This document shows positions 33,145 through 41,796 of a DNA stretch of 64,000 nt, piece after piece. Each line of letters starts with the position of its first letter. Position 1 is the stretch's first letter. The translations under genes were made by a program, and so were the position numbers. The notes under the pieces were generated by a model. That model did no database searches. It was not told the origin of the DNA and worked only from the letters and a program-made list of their open reading frames with translations. Location of the stretch: positions 186,001 to 250,000 of the forward strand of contig NZ_JACHXS010000009.1 in NCBI RefSeq assembly GCF_014192225.1. The letters are read 5' to 3'. This DNA comes from Pseudoduganella umbonata. Its GTDB lineage: Bacteria > Pseudomonadota > Gammaproteobacteria > Burkholderiales > Burkholderiaceae_D.

Positions 33145-33732
33145 ATGAACGAACACATCGCACCGGTACCGCTGGATAAAGCCTACCGCCTGCTCAACCA
33201 CGGCCCCACCGTGCTGGTATCCGCCCGCCACGAGGGTGTCGAGAACGTCATGGCGGCGGCATGGGCCTGCGCGCTCGACTATGCGCCGCCCAAGCTGACC
33301 GTCGTCCTCGACAAGGGCGCGGCAACCCGCGCACTGGTCGAGAACAGCGGGCGCTTCGTGATCCAGGTGCCGACCGTACGGCAGCTCGAGTTGACGTACC
33401 AGGTCGGCCACCGCAGCCTGGCCCGCGAACCGGACAAGCTGGAACACAGCGGTGTCGAGCTGTTCGGCATGCCGGGCTTCGATCTGCCGTTCGTGGCCGG
33501 ATGCTCGGCGTGGCTCGCGTGCCGGGTGCTGCCCGAGCCCCGCAACGAGGCGACCTACGATCTGTTCATCGGAGAAGTCGAAGGCGCGTGGTCGGACACC
33601 CGGGTATTCAAGGATGGCCACTGGCATTTCGAGGCCGCCGATCCCGGCCTGCGCAGCCTGCACTATATCGCCGGTGGATTCTTCTATGCGATCGGCGAAC
33701 CGATGCAGGCGGGGGAAACCGCGCCGGAGTAA
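33145..33732 (+). CDS. Flavin reductase-like FMN-binding split-barrel protein
   Basis: 195 residues with the split-barrel fold: PTVLVSARHEGVENVMAAAW, TVVLDKGAATRALVENSGRF (FMN phosphate-binding region) and a C-terminal LHYIAGGFFYAIG. It probably binds FMN and reduces it or a small substrate. AAAGGA lies seven bases before the ATG. It ends the plus-strand series of the electrophile-stress block. Confidence 0.83.
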   Translation: MNEHIAPVPLDKAYRLLNHGPTVLVSARHEGVENVMAAAWACALDYAPPKLTVVLDKGAATRALVENSGRFVIQVPTVRQLELTYQVGHRSLAREPDKLEHSGVELFGMPGFDLPFVAGCSAWLACRVLPEPRNEATYDLFIGEVEGAWSDTRVFKDGHWHFEAADPGLRSLHYIAGGFFYAIGEPMQAGETAPE

Positions 33733-33784
33733 GTCCGGACCAGGTGCGCCGTACGGGCCAACCGATGGCGCCGTTCTTCCCAGC

Positions 33785-35641
33785 CTACCCCGCCGCGACC
33801 ACTTGCAGCGGCACGGCCACCTGCGGGGCGGTACCGCTGCTGCGCACGGTGGCGACGGGCTCGTCGAACCGGTAGCCGCTTGCCTCGTGCACCTCCCAGC
33901 CGCCCTCGCCCATCAGATGCAGCACGTGGGTATGGTGGCGCAGCACCGCCGGGCGGTGGGCAATGCTGATCAGCGTGGTGCCGCTGTCACGCAGGCGTGT
34001 GTACAGCGAGGCTTCGTTGGCGCAATCGAGCGCACTGGTCGCTTCGTCCAGGATCACGATGCTCGGTCCATGCACCAGCACGCGGCCGAAGGCCAGGCGC
34101 TGCTGTTCGCCGACCGACAGCAGCTTTGCCCAGTCGCGCACGGCATCCAGGCCGCCGACGCGCCCGGCCAGGTGCGGCAGGTGAACCTGCTCGAGGATCT
34201 CCAGCAGTTGCTCGTCGCTCAGGCTCGACTCGGCGCTGGGGTAGATCAGTTGGCTGCGCAGCGTGCCCGGCTGCAGGTACGGCTGCTGGGGCAGGAAGAA
34301 GAAGTCTTCCATCGGTGGATGGTGGATCACGCCGCTGCCGGTATGCCACAGGCCCGCGATCGCCCGCAGCAGCGAGCTCTTGCCGCAGCCGCTGTCGCCC
34401 GTGATCAGCAGCGCATCGCCCGGCTTCAGGACCAGCGACAGTTCCTTGATGAGCACCCGTTCCGATTGTGGCGGATGCAGCGTCACGGCCTCCAGCGCTA
34501 GGTGTTTTCCCTGCCGCGTCTGGATGCGCGGGTGCTTGTCGCCGACGGCGGCATTGGCCCCTCCGTCGGCCAGCACGAGGTCCGACAGCGCCTGCAGCCG
34601 ACCGATGCCCGCCACGAAGCGGCTCAGGCTTTCGAAGTTGTCGACGATGATGCCCACCGCTGCCAGCACGGCGGTGAACGCGCCGGCCGCCTGGATCGCC
34701 CGCCCCACTTCCAGCCGGCCGGACAGAACGCCTTCGGCCAGGATCACGAACGGCAGCACCAGCGTGAGCTGGCTGAACGTGCGCTGGAACAGGTTGAGGG
34801 AACGCTGTTTCCTGATCAGCCGTGAAAAATTATGGATCACCTTCTCGAACCTGCTGTCGATATGCGCGCGCTCCTGCGCTTCGCCGCGGTAGAACGCGAT
34901 CGATTCGGCATTTTCGCGCAGGCGCATCAGGCTGAACCGGAAATCGGCCTCGCGCCGCAACTGCCAGAAATTCAGGTGGATCAGCGGCGTGCCGAACACC
35001 CACAGGGCAACCACGGTACCGACCAGCGCATATACCGCCAGCACGCCGACCAGCAGGTGCGAGATCGACCACAGCACGGCGCTGAACGCCACCAGCTGCA
35101 TGATCGAGCCCAGGAAGACCAGCAGGAAATGGATGGACCTGCCGGTGAACGTGTTGATGTCTTCGCTGATGCGCTGGTCCGGGTTGTCGATCTCGCCATC
35201 CGATCCCAGCTCGTAGTACTTGCGGCGTTTCAGGTAGCCATCGAGGAAACGGCCGGTGAGCCAGCGCCGCCACTGGTTGGCGAAGACGTCGCGCATGTAG
35301 TAATAAAACGCGTAGATCGGTACCGCGAACGCCAGGATGATCAGGCAGGAGCGCACGGAATTCCAGAAGCGGTCGCTGTTCTTGCCGGCCAGTGCCGAGG
35401 TCATCTCGCCGGCCTGGTTGTTCAGCATGACGGCCAGCTGGGTTTCCACCATCATCAGCGCGATCAGCAGCACCAGCAGCAGCCAGGCCTGCTTCTTCTG
35501 GTCTTCGAGCCAGTAAGGCTTGGCCACGCTGACGAACTGTTTCCATGCTGCGAGCGACAGGGGTGCTGCTCGCTGTCTCTTCTTCGGTACCGCGCACTCA
35601 TCGTTGGCTGCGCTGCTGGCTGCGGGGGGCGGCGTCTTCAT
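33785..35641 (-). CDS. SbmA/BacA-like ABC transporter, fused permease and ATPase
   Basis: 618 residues. The N-terminal half has six membrane helices with the ABC_membrane_2 (SbmA/BacA) pattern, including YYMRDVFANQWRRWLTGRFL (in part) and NPDQRISEDI. The C-terminal half is the ATPase: GDSGCGKSS (Walker A), LSVGEQQRLAFGR (signature), SIVILDEATSALD (Walker B) and the switch His in ISIAHRP. Relatives carry peptides, bleomycin or vitamin B12. Start: the ATG at 35641 precedes the conserved part; an ATG at 35689 is also open, and neither has a strong ribosome site. Confidence 0.88.
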   Translation of the reverse strand: MKTPPPAASSAANDECAVPKKRQRAAPLSLAAWKQFVSVAKPYWLEDQKKQAWLLLVLLIALMMVETQLAVMLNNQAGEMTSALAGKNSDRFWNSVRSCLIILAFAVPIYAFYYYMRDVFANQWRRWLTGRFLDGYLKRRKYYELGSDGEIDNPDQRISEDINTFTGRSIHFLLVFLGSIMQLVAFSAVLWSISHLLVGVLAVYALVGTVVALWVFGTPLIHLNFWQLRREADFRFSLMRLRENAESIAFYRGEAQERAHIDSRFEKVIHNFSRLIRKQRSLNLFQRTFSQLTLVLPFVILAEGVLSGRLEVGRAIQAAGAFTAVLAAVGIIVDNFESLSRFVAGIGRLQALSDLVLADGGANAAVGDKHPRIQTRQGKHLALEAVTLHPPQSERVLIKELSLVLKPGDALLITGDSGCGKSSLLRAIAGLWHTGSGVIHHPPMEDFFFLPQQPYLQPGTLRSQLIYPSAESSLSDEQLLEILEQVHLPHLAGRVGGLDAVRDWAKLLSVGEQQRLAFGRVLVHGPSIVILDEATSALDCANEASLYTRLRDSGTTLISIAHRPAVLRHHTHVLHLMGEGGWEVHEASGYRFDEPVATVRSSGTAPQVAVPLQVVAAG

Positions 35642-35842
35642 TGTCGTTATTCCGATAGTCACCCAGGCGCGAAGGTGCTTCCTGGGCATGACCCAGCATA
35701 CGGAAAGGAATGGAAGCGTTCAGTGCGGAAACGGACATAACATGACACAAGCGCCGATATTGTTTCCGGAGAGGAAAGGCGGGCTGAACAAGCGGGACCG
35801 GCAAGCCGGGCCATGGTGCCCGAGCACGATGGCCATGCCGGG

Positions 35843-36322
35843 CTACCGGTTCGGCATTTTCCGGAACATCGTGCCCATGGTTTGCGCATCGGTCGCGTGC
35901 ATGTCGACCAGCTTCAGCGATTTCACCATGTGCAGCGTCCCGGACTTGTATTTCTGGAAGTGCGGCGTCTTCAGGTGCGCCTCGTAGGCCTGGCGGCTGG
36001 CATAGATCTCGAGAATCCTGAATTCGGTATCGCTGTCCCGCCGGGACATCGGGAAGATGGCGATCACACCCGGTTCCAGCCGCACCGACGCTTCCGCTTC
36101 TTCCTGCAGGATTGCCTTGTATTGTTCCAGGTGCTGCGCGTGGACCTGGATCTCCGAGATCCGCACGATCATCTGCTCCTGCTCCTTCCCCTGCGCCTGG
36201 GCCAGGCTGGCGGCGAACAGCAGCCAGCCCGCGACCAGCGCGACGAGAAATCCCCACAGCCGATGCGGCAGCGGCCGGCCACGGGATTCGTTCGCCATTG
36301 CCTGGCTGGTCCAGACGGCCAT
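35843..36322 (-). CDS. Exported or anchored ABM-domain monooxygenase-like protein
   Basis: 159 residues. A hydrophobic segment (LWGFLVALVAGWLLFAASLAQAQ, about 21-43, in part) is a signal or anchor. The rest is an antibiotic-biosynthesis-monooxygenase (ABM) ferredoxin-like fold: MIVRISEIQVHAQHLEQYKAI (in part), EFRILEIYASRQAYEAHLKT and the HF..Y region. Members are small quinol oxygenases or stress proteins. AAGGAGG lies five bases before the ATG at 36322, which fixes the start; longer frames run into the tandem repeat upstream. Confidence 0.82.
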   Translation of the reverse strand: MAVWTSQAMANESRGRPLPHRLWGFLVALVAGWLLFAASLAQAQGKEQEQMIVRISEIQVHAQHLEQYKAILQEEAEASVRLEPGVIAIFPMSRRDSDTEFRILEIYASRQAYEAHLKTPHFQKYKSGTLHMVKSLKLVDMHATDAQTMGTMFRKMPNR

Positions 36323-36338
36323 GCCTGCCTCCTTGATG

Positions 36339-36394
36339 TGATCGTTTGAGGGTGATCTGATCGTTTGAGGGTGATCTGATCGTTTGACGGGCGC
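36339..36394. repeat. Tandem repeat, 19-bp unit (TGATCGTTTGAGGGTGATC), almost 3 copies
   Basis: Units begin at 36339, 36358 and 36377; the first two are identical over 19 bases and the third is partial. It lies in the leader of the ABM gene, 16 bases before its start. Confidence 0.88.
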
Positions 36395-36448
36395 GTGGAC
36401 GGACCGCCGCCACCGCTTCCCCTCCTGTCGCATCTTAGCAAAGGCCGG

Positions 36449-37747
36449 TCACTTCACCTGTCCCGCAGGTTCCGGAATCGGCCGCACCACCAGGAACAGA
36501 TACGACATCGCTCCCAGGAAAGCCATGCCGGCGCCCGTCAGCAGCGCCGGTACGAACGACCAGGTCTGCGCGATGTAGCCGGTCAGCACGGGCGCCAGCG
36601 CGCCGCCCAGGAAGCCGCCGAAATTCTGCAGCGCGCCCAGCGAACCCACGCTGCTGGGCGGCGCCACCACCGTGGCGAGCGACCAGGCGCAGGCCGATGA
36701 CGCGTTGGCGAGGAAGATCACGATCGAGATGCAGGCCACGGCCACCACGTTGCTCTCGGCCAGCGCCGCCGGGATCGTGAACGCCACCATGCCCAGCGTG
36801 GCCACCACCACCGCGTTGCGGCGGCCGGCCACCTTCGAGACCGTCATGCGGGCAACGCGGTCCGATGCCCAGCCGGCGACCAGCGCGCCGGCGAATCCGC
36901 ACAGGAACGGGATCGACGCGGCGATGCCGGCCTGCGCCAGGTCCATGTGGCGCTCGGTGCGCAGGTAGCCCGGCAGCCAGGTGAGGAATACCCAGTTCAG
37001 GTACACGGAGCCGAAAAAGCCCAGCATCATGCCCCATGTCGCCCGGTAGCGGAACAGGGCGCGCCAGGCGGCGAAACCGGCAGCCGGTGCGGCTGGCGCA
37101 GCGTCGTCCACTTCGAGGTAGGCGCGTTCCTCGGCAGTCAATTGCGCGCGCACCGGGTCCCTGTAGACGGCGATCCAGACGATGGCGGCCACGATGCCCA
37201 GCGCGCCGGTCACGAAGAAGGCCCAGTGCCAGCTCGTGGCGGCGATCAGCGGCGGCAGGCACAGCGGCGCCAGCGCCACGCCCAGCGGCGAGGCCGAATT
37301 GAAGACGCCGGTCGGCGTGCCGCGCGAGCGTGCCGGGAACCAGTTGCTGACGACCCGCGCGGCAGCCGGGAATTGCGGCGCCTCGCCGATGCCCAGCGCG
37401 ATCCGCACGACGAGGAACCAGCCGAAGGTCGACGCCAGGCCGCCGGCGGCCTGTGCCAGCGACCACAGCACCAGGCCGGCGCCGAGCAGCCAGCGCGGCC
37501 CCACCTTGTCGACCAGTACCCCTACCGGCAACTGGCAAATCGCGTAGCTCCATGAAAACGCCGACAGCAGCACGCCCATCTCGCCCAGCGACAGGCCGAG
37601 GTCGGCGCGGATGTATTCATTGGCCACGGCCAGCGTGGCACGGTCCAGGTAATTGATGACGCCGCAGACCAGCAGCAGCGCGAGGGAGATCGCCTGGCTG
37701 CGGCGGATGCGGGGCGGAATGGCGGCGGGGGCCGGGCGATTGGACAT
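36449..37747 (-). CDS. MFS transporter, anion:cation symporter (sugar-acid) type
   Basis: 432 residues, twelve helices. The first helix NYLDRATLAVANEYI and the loop RWLLGAGLVLWSLAQAAGGLA (in part), GIGEAPQFPAAARVVSNWFP (helix 4) are hallmarks of the ACS family (hexuronate, glucarate, galactonate transporters). It probably imports a sugar acid with protons. It lies downstream of the GH9 gene in the same direction, separated by a 329-base spacer filled by a family A repeat, so it may or may not share its transcript. Confidence 0.88.
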   Translation of the reverse strand: MSNRPAPAAIPPRIRRSQAISLALLLVCGVINYLDRATLAVANEYIRADLGLSLGEMGVLLSAFSWSYAICQLPVGVLVDKVGPRWLLGAGLVLWSLAQAAGGLASTFGWFLVVRIALGIGEAPQFPAAARVVSNWFPARSRGTPTGVFNSASPLGVALAPLCLPPLIAATSWHWAFFVTGALGIVAAIVWIAVYRDPVRAQLTAEERAYLEVDDAAPAAPAAGFAAWRALFRYRATWGMMLGFFGSVYLNWVFLTWLPGYLRTERHMDLAQAGIAASIPFLCGFAGALVAGWASDRVARMTVSKVAGRRNAVVVATLGMVAFTIPAALAESNVVAVACISIVIFLANASSACAWSLATVVAPPSSVGSLGALQNFGGFLGGALAPVLTGYIAQTWSFVPALLTGAGMAFLGAMSYLFLVVRPIPEPAGQVK

Positions 37748-37935
37748 GGTCGGATGCAGCCTGCGCCGTGCTCCAGGCAACGGGTCGGCTGCTTGTAGTG
37801 AATAAGGGAAATGCCGGCGAGTATAGTTCACCGGCATCATGCAGGCCCAGTCGAGCTGGTCTCAAAACAACACCGGAAACAGTCCCTAGTGCCACTCAGT
37901 TAGCGACTTCGGATGCCTCGCCAGCGGTGCGGACT

Positions 37936-38041
37936 GGTGTCGGACACCGGCTGTTCGGTGTCGGACACCGGTTTTTCGACGCGTTTTGCCCGTTTTCTTC
38001 CGCAGAAAACCGGTGTCCGACACCTGAAGGTGTCCGACACC
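37936..38041. repeat. Composite palindromic repeat, family A, copy 2
   Basis: Arms 37936-37977 and 38005-38041 are inverted copies; each has two GGTGTCGGACACC palindromes and an inner GGTTTT edge. The layout matches the copy at 2200-2318. It begins 36 bases after the stop of the GH9 gene. The rest of 37748-38076 shows nothing else. Confidence 0.9.
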
Positions 38042-38076
38042 AGCGGTCGCGGCGCTACGGCCTCAGGAGCCGTGCA

Positions 38077-39846
38077 TCATTTCCCGGCGGCCGGCGTCAA
38101 CGCCTGCACCCCGGCCGACACATAGACCAGCGGTGCATTCCAGTTGATCGCCACCTCGTTGCTGGCATACGAACAGGCGTGGTCCACGTACGACCTCGCC
38201 GGCAGCGCCGATGGGTACGGCACCGGGCAATCCTTCTTGTCCTGCTGCGCGGGCTGCGGTCCGCCGACGATCCAGCCCGGCACCGGCGCGCGGATGCCGT
38301 CCGCTTCCGAGGGCCGGTGATGCGGGTGCATCGGCGACTTCGTGCCGAAGCCGGTGACGAACGAGATGCCGACGGCATTGCGGCCCAGCGCATAGTCGAG
38401 CCCCGCCTGGGCCGCGTCCAGGTAGTCGCGCTTGCTGGTCATCCGGTAGCCATGCAGCAGCACCATCGCCTGGTTCAGCGCCACCGCGCTGCTGCCCCAG
38501 ACATAATCGGCGGGCTGCATCGGAATGCCGTACGCCGACTTCTTCCAGCCCGCCGCCAGGCTGGCGGACAGCGTGTCGATCCGGCTGGCGATCAGTGCCT
38601 TGTCCGCCGCCGCGTTCAGCGTGTCGCGGTGCCGCGCGAGCGACATCCACGCCAGGCCGCGCACTTCGGCCCACGACGGCACGCTGGCCTGCAGCGCGGG
38701 CGCGTTCATCGCCTTGTACCAGGCCGCGTCGCCGGTGGTCACGAACAGCTCGGCCGCGGCCCAGCCGAATTCGTCGCTGACGTCCTTGTCGCCGTATTCG
38801 CCGGTCGACACGTCTTTCGGCTGCTGGTAGTAGACGCGGGGATGGGCCTGCGCCCATTGCCACGCGGCCTTCGACGCCGCGAGCATGCGTGCCGCCATGC
38901 CGGGCATCTGCTGCTCGTACGGCGCGTACACGCGGCTGGCCATGGCCATCACGGCGGCGAAGTTCAGCGCGGCGGCCGTGGTTTTCTGCACCACGTAGCG
39001 CGGCTGCGTGGCCTTGTCCGGCATCACCATGCCGTCGAAACCCAGGTTGGTCAGCTTGTGGTACACGCCGCCATCGGCCGGGTCCTGCATCGTCAGCATC
39101 CATTCCAGGTTCCACAATGCCTCGTCGAGCAGGTCCGGCAAGGCGTTGCCGCTTTCGGGAATGCCCAGGTTTTGCGCCTTGAACAGGGCCGGGAAGTCTT
39201 CCCAGGCCGCCAGCAGCGTGTACGTGGTGATGCCGGAATTGACGATGTACTTGTTGTAGTCGCCCGCGTCATACCAGCCCTTGGGGCTGGCGATGACGGT
39301 CCCCGCCGGCCGCGCCGGCGAGGCGGCCGACGCGTGGACCAGCACGCGCGTGTCCGGATGGCCTGCCGGGCGCTTGAAGATGCCGGCATGCCGTTCCTCC
39401 AGCGGAATGGCCGTGCGATTGAAGTAGAACGCCTTGATCGACGCGGCGTTCACTGCCTGGAATACCCCTGGTCCCACGTCGAACGGCGGCGAATCGGGCA
39501 GGCCTGCGACGCGTACCTGGTAGCGGCCCGGCGTGGCGAGCGCCGTGAAGGTGGCCAGCCGCACCCGGTCGCCGGATTCCGGCGCGGCTGCGGCGGGCGC
39601 CAGCGCTCCGTCCAGCACGACGGTATCGGTGCCGGCCTTGACGATGGCGAAGCTGCGTGCCGCGCCGTCCGGCACCACGGCGACTTTCGCCGCTCCCGGC
39701 AGGAAGCCGAGCTGGTTGAGCGCGATGGCGGGGGCGGGCTGCGGCTGTGCCGCCGAAGCCGTCGCGGAAATGGCCATGCAGGCGAACGGCAGCGCCAGGG
39801 CGGGCAGCTTGCGCAGGGGGAGGAACCGCAGGGGGACGTGTCTCAA
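38077..39846 (-). CDS. Glycoside hydrolase family 9 (endoglucanase-type), secreted
   Basis: 589 residues. Signal peptide of about 34 residues ends near ATASA; an Ig-like CelD_N domain follows (IALNQLGFLPGAAKVAVV, in part), then the GH9 (alpha/alpha)6 barrel. Catalytic parts are GWYDAGDYNKYIV (the Asp pair that activates water), MHPHHRPSEADG and the general acid Glu in YASNEVAINWNAPLVY. It cleaves beta-1,4-glucans. I start at TTG 39846, which has AAGGA eight bases upstream; the longer ATG frame at 39927 would translate through a LacI-type operator. Confidence 0.9.
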   Translation of the reverse strand: MRHVPLRFLPLRKLPALALPFACMAISATASAAQPQPAPAIALNQLGFLPGAAKVAVVPDGAARSFAIVKAGTDTVVLDGALAPAAAAPESGDRVRLATFTALATPGRYQVRVAGLPDSPPFDVGPGVFQAVNAASIKAFYFNRTAIPLEERHAGIFKRPAGHPDTRVLVHASAASPARPAGTVIASPKGWYDAGDYNKYIVNSGITTYTLLAAWEDFPALFKAQNLGIPESGNALPDLLDEALWNLEWMLTMQDPADGGVYHKLTNLGFDGMVMPDKATQPRYVVQKTTAAALNFAAVMAMASRVYAPYEQQMPGMAARMLAASKAAWQWAQAHPRVYYQQPKDVSTGEYGDKDVSDEFGWAAAELFVTTGDAAWYKAMNAPALQASVPSWAEVRGLAWMSLARHRDTLNAAADKALIASRIDTLSASLAAGWKKSAYGIPMQPADYVWGSSAVALNQAMVLLHGYRMTSKRDYLDAAQAGLDYALGRNAVGISFVTGFGTKSPMHPHHRPSEADGIRAPVPGWIVGGPQPAQQDKKDCPVPYPSALPARSYVDHACSYASNEVAINWNAPLVYVSAGVQALTPAAGK

Positions 39847-39892
39847 TGTCTTATTCCTTATTGTCTGTGTGGCGGCGAAAATGGAAAACCGA

Positions 39893-39910
39893 AGTGAAAA
39901 CGTTTTCACT
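39893..39910. promoter_or_regulatory. LacI-family operator before the GH9 gene
   Basis: AGTGAAAACGTTTTCACT, a perfect 18-base palindrome with the central CG typical of LacI/GalR sites, 47 bases upstream of the GH9 start. No LacI regulator gene is in the window. The remaining bases of 39847-40159 show no gene. Confidence 0.85.
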
Positions 39911-40159
39911 CCCCGATGGTCGCGCACTTTGCAAGGAAGGGCAACTTGCAGCGCAGCAGAATCGGCGCAACACCTATCAATTCTGCTAGTGATGCATCGC
40001 CGGCGGCTCTGGTTTAATAGTTTGTGCTGGACACGTTGCCGGCAACGCCGCCGGCGCGCGCAATCAGACTGACCATCAGATCAACCATCCACGAACGGGG
40101 ACGCGCGGGCGGCATCGGCCGCCCACCCGCCCCGGGCATCCTGACGTAAGGAGAAGACC

Positions 40160-40552
40160 TTGCACCATCTGCTGATCCTGGCTCGCGGCGATGCGCGCAC
40201 CTACCGCTCCGCCGATGGCGGCTCCCTGCTCGACCAACTGCCTTTCGAAGTGACGCTGTTTGCCGACGGCAGCGACGGTCCGGCGCTGCGCGCGCTGGAA
40301 GGCGAGCATGAAATCTTCGTCGTGCGCTGGAACGATGGCCCGCAGGTGGCCAGCCGCGCGGCGCAGCTTCACACGGCGGTGCCGTTCACTTCGGTGGCCG
40401 CCTTCGACGATCGGCTGGTCGGCCTGGCCTCGCAGATCCGCGACGCGCTCGGCCTGGAAGGCATGTCGATGCGGGCGGCCGAACTGTTTCACCAGGTACT
40501 GCGCAACCGCATGGCCACCGGCGAATGGCAAGCTGCCTGCGTGGAATGCTAG
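40160..40552 (+). CDS. Short protein resembling the N-terminal part of ATP-grasp enzymes
   Basis: 130 residues, preceded by AAGGAGAAG. It begins MHHLLILARGDARTYRS and continues to AAFDDRLVGLASQIRDALGLEGMS, a pattern seen in the N-terminal domain of ATP-grasp ligases, where a Lys-containing ATP-binding part should follow. Here the frame stops soon after, so it may be a truncated relic or a free-standing domain. I do not recognise it with certainty. It is 91 bases before the phosphopantetheinyl transferase gene in the same direction. Confidence 0.6.
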   Translation: MHHLLILARGDARTYRSADGGSLLDQLPFEVTLFADGSDGPALRALEGEHEIFVVRWNDGPQVASRAAQLHTAVPFTSVAAFDDRLVGLASQIRDALGLEGMSMRAAELFHQVLRNRMATGEWQAACVEC

Positions 40553-40643
40553 TCGCCGCGCCGTCTTCGCCGCGCAATCGGATGTCCCCGCCCATGTCCG
40601 TCCGGACCCGCCAGCCGCTGTGGCATCTCCGTTGAGGCACATG

Positions 40644-41456
40644 ATGCACGACGCGAACCTGCAACTGCTGCCGCTGGCAATGCCGCAGCCGTTGCCGCTG
40701 CCGGTCGATCCCCGCGACCTGCCGGCGCGTAACGCCGTGGCGATCTACCTGATGGAACTGCAACCGGCGGCCGATCCGGCACGGACGGATGGGTACCTGC
40801 CCCTGCTTGCCATCGCCGAACTGGCGCGCTGGCGCGCGATCCGGCCAGGGCAATGCCAGTGGCAGTACCTGCAAAGCCGCGTGCTGCAGCGCGTCGTGCT
40901 GGGCGCGTACGTGGACGACGACCCGCGCGCGCTGGCATTCAAACGCGACCGGTGGGGCCGGCCCTGCCTGGCCGAGCACGAGGAACTCCATTTCAGCCTG
41001 TCGCACTGCGCAACGCACGTGGCCCTGGCGATCGGCAGCGATCCGCTGCTGGGCGTCGACGTCGCCACCATGGTGCCGGTGCGCCGCGGCTTCATGCGCA
41101 TCGCCCACCGGCTGTTCCACCAGGGCGACCTGGCACAGTTGCTCGACTGTCCGGAAGAGCGCCGCTACCACCGCTTCCTGGAACTGTGGACGCTGAAGAG
41201 AGCGTACTCGAAGGCCCTGGGTCCCGGCATGGCCAGGTCGATGGCCGATTGCGGCTTCGGGCGCACGCCGGAGGGATTGATCGTCGCCCAGGACCGGGCG
41301 CCGCTGCCGGACCGTACGGCGCCGGACGGGTTCGTCGCCGTGCGCCGCATGCGCGACTGCCAGCTCGCCCTCGCCTACCGCCGGGGCCGGCCGGTACGGT
41401 TCCGCTACCTGCACGGCAGTGCCGCCTTGCCCTGGCCGGAAACCGCCGCCAGCTGA
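40644..41456 (+). CDS. 4'-Phosphopantetheinyl transferase-fold protein with altered active site
   Basis: 270 residues of the Sfp type: HFSLSHCATHVALAI (substrate His/Ser), LLGVDVATM and LELWTLKRAYSKALG. In active enzymes the second motif is GxDxE and the third WxxKEAxxK; here the two metal-binding glutamates are Ala141 and Arg186, while Asp139 and Lys185 remain. It may be inactive or have changed chemistry. Start: ATGs at 40641 and 40644 are both open, and GAGG is better spaced for 40644. No carrier-protein or synthase gene is near. Confidence 0.75.
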   Translation: MHDANLQLLPLAMPQPLPLPVDPRDLPARNAVAIYLMELQPAADPARTDGYLPLLAIAELARWRAIRPGQCQWQYLQSRVLQRVVLGAYVDDDPRALAFKRDRWGRPCLAEHEELHFSLSHCATHVALAIGSDPLLGVDVATMVPVRRGFMRIAHRLFHQGDLAQLLDCPEERRYHRFLELWTLKRAYSKALGPGMARSMADCGFGRTPEGLIVAQDRAPLPDRTAPDGFVAVRRMRDCQLALAYRRGRPVRFRYLHGSAALPWPETAAS

Positions 41457-41623
41457 CAACGCGCGGACGGCAGGGATAACAAATTCCTTGCAGCCCGATT
41501 TCCAGCGCACTCAATACAAGCCGCGGTCGCGGCATCCCGCTGCCGCAGCCCTGCCGAATAATCTCCATTCGGGAATGCGAGCACTGGCGGGCTAGCATTT
41601 AAATCCGTTTCTGTCCCTATCAG

Positions 41624-41659
41624 TTCTACCAGTATGGCCCGGCCATTCTACTAGTAGAA
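41624..41659. promoter_or_regulatory. Paired dyads upstream of luxI, candidate lux boxes
   Basis: TTCTACTAGTAGAA (41646-41659) is a perfect palindrome; TTCTACCAGTATGG (41624-41637) is a degenerate copy 22 bases upstream, two helical turns away. They lie about 140 bases before the luxI start in a 340-base spacer with no other recognisable content. Confidence 0.5.
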
Positions 41660-41796
41660 CCGGGAGTTATTAAGTTTAGCCAGGACGCATAAAGTACCTA
41701 CATCAACTGCATTCAAAAGGCAGCGCGGCAGATAGCGAAAGATAGGTAACAAACCAAAGTCCAGACTTAACGAGATAATCCACAGGGAGAAATAAC

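Noticed and set aside
27019..33732. Antimicrobial-resistance or phage-defence island
   Set aside because: The genes match electrophile detoxification (DJ-1, SDR, aldehyde dehydrogenase, MFS) with a NemR-like regulator; no defence nuclease or toxin-antitoxin pair is present.
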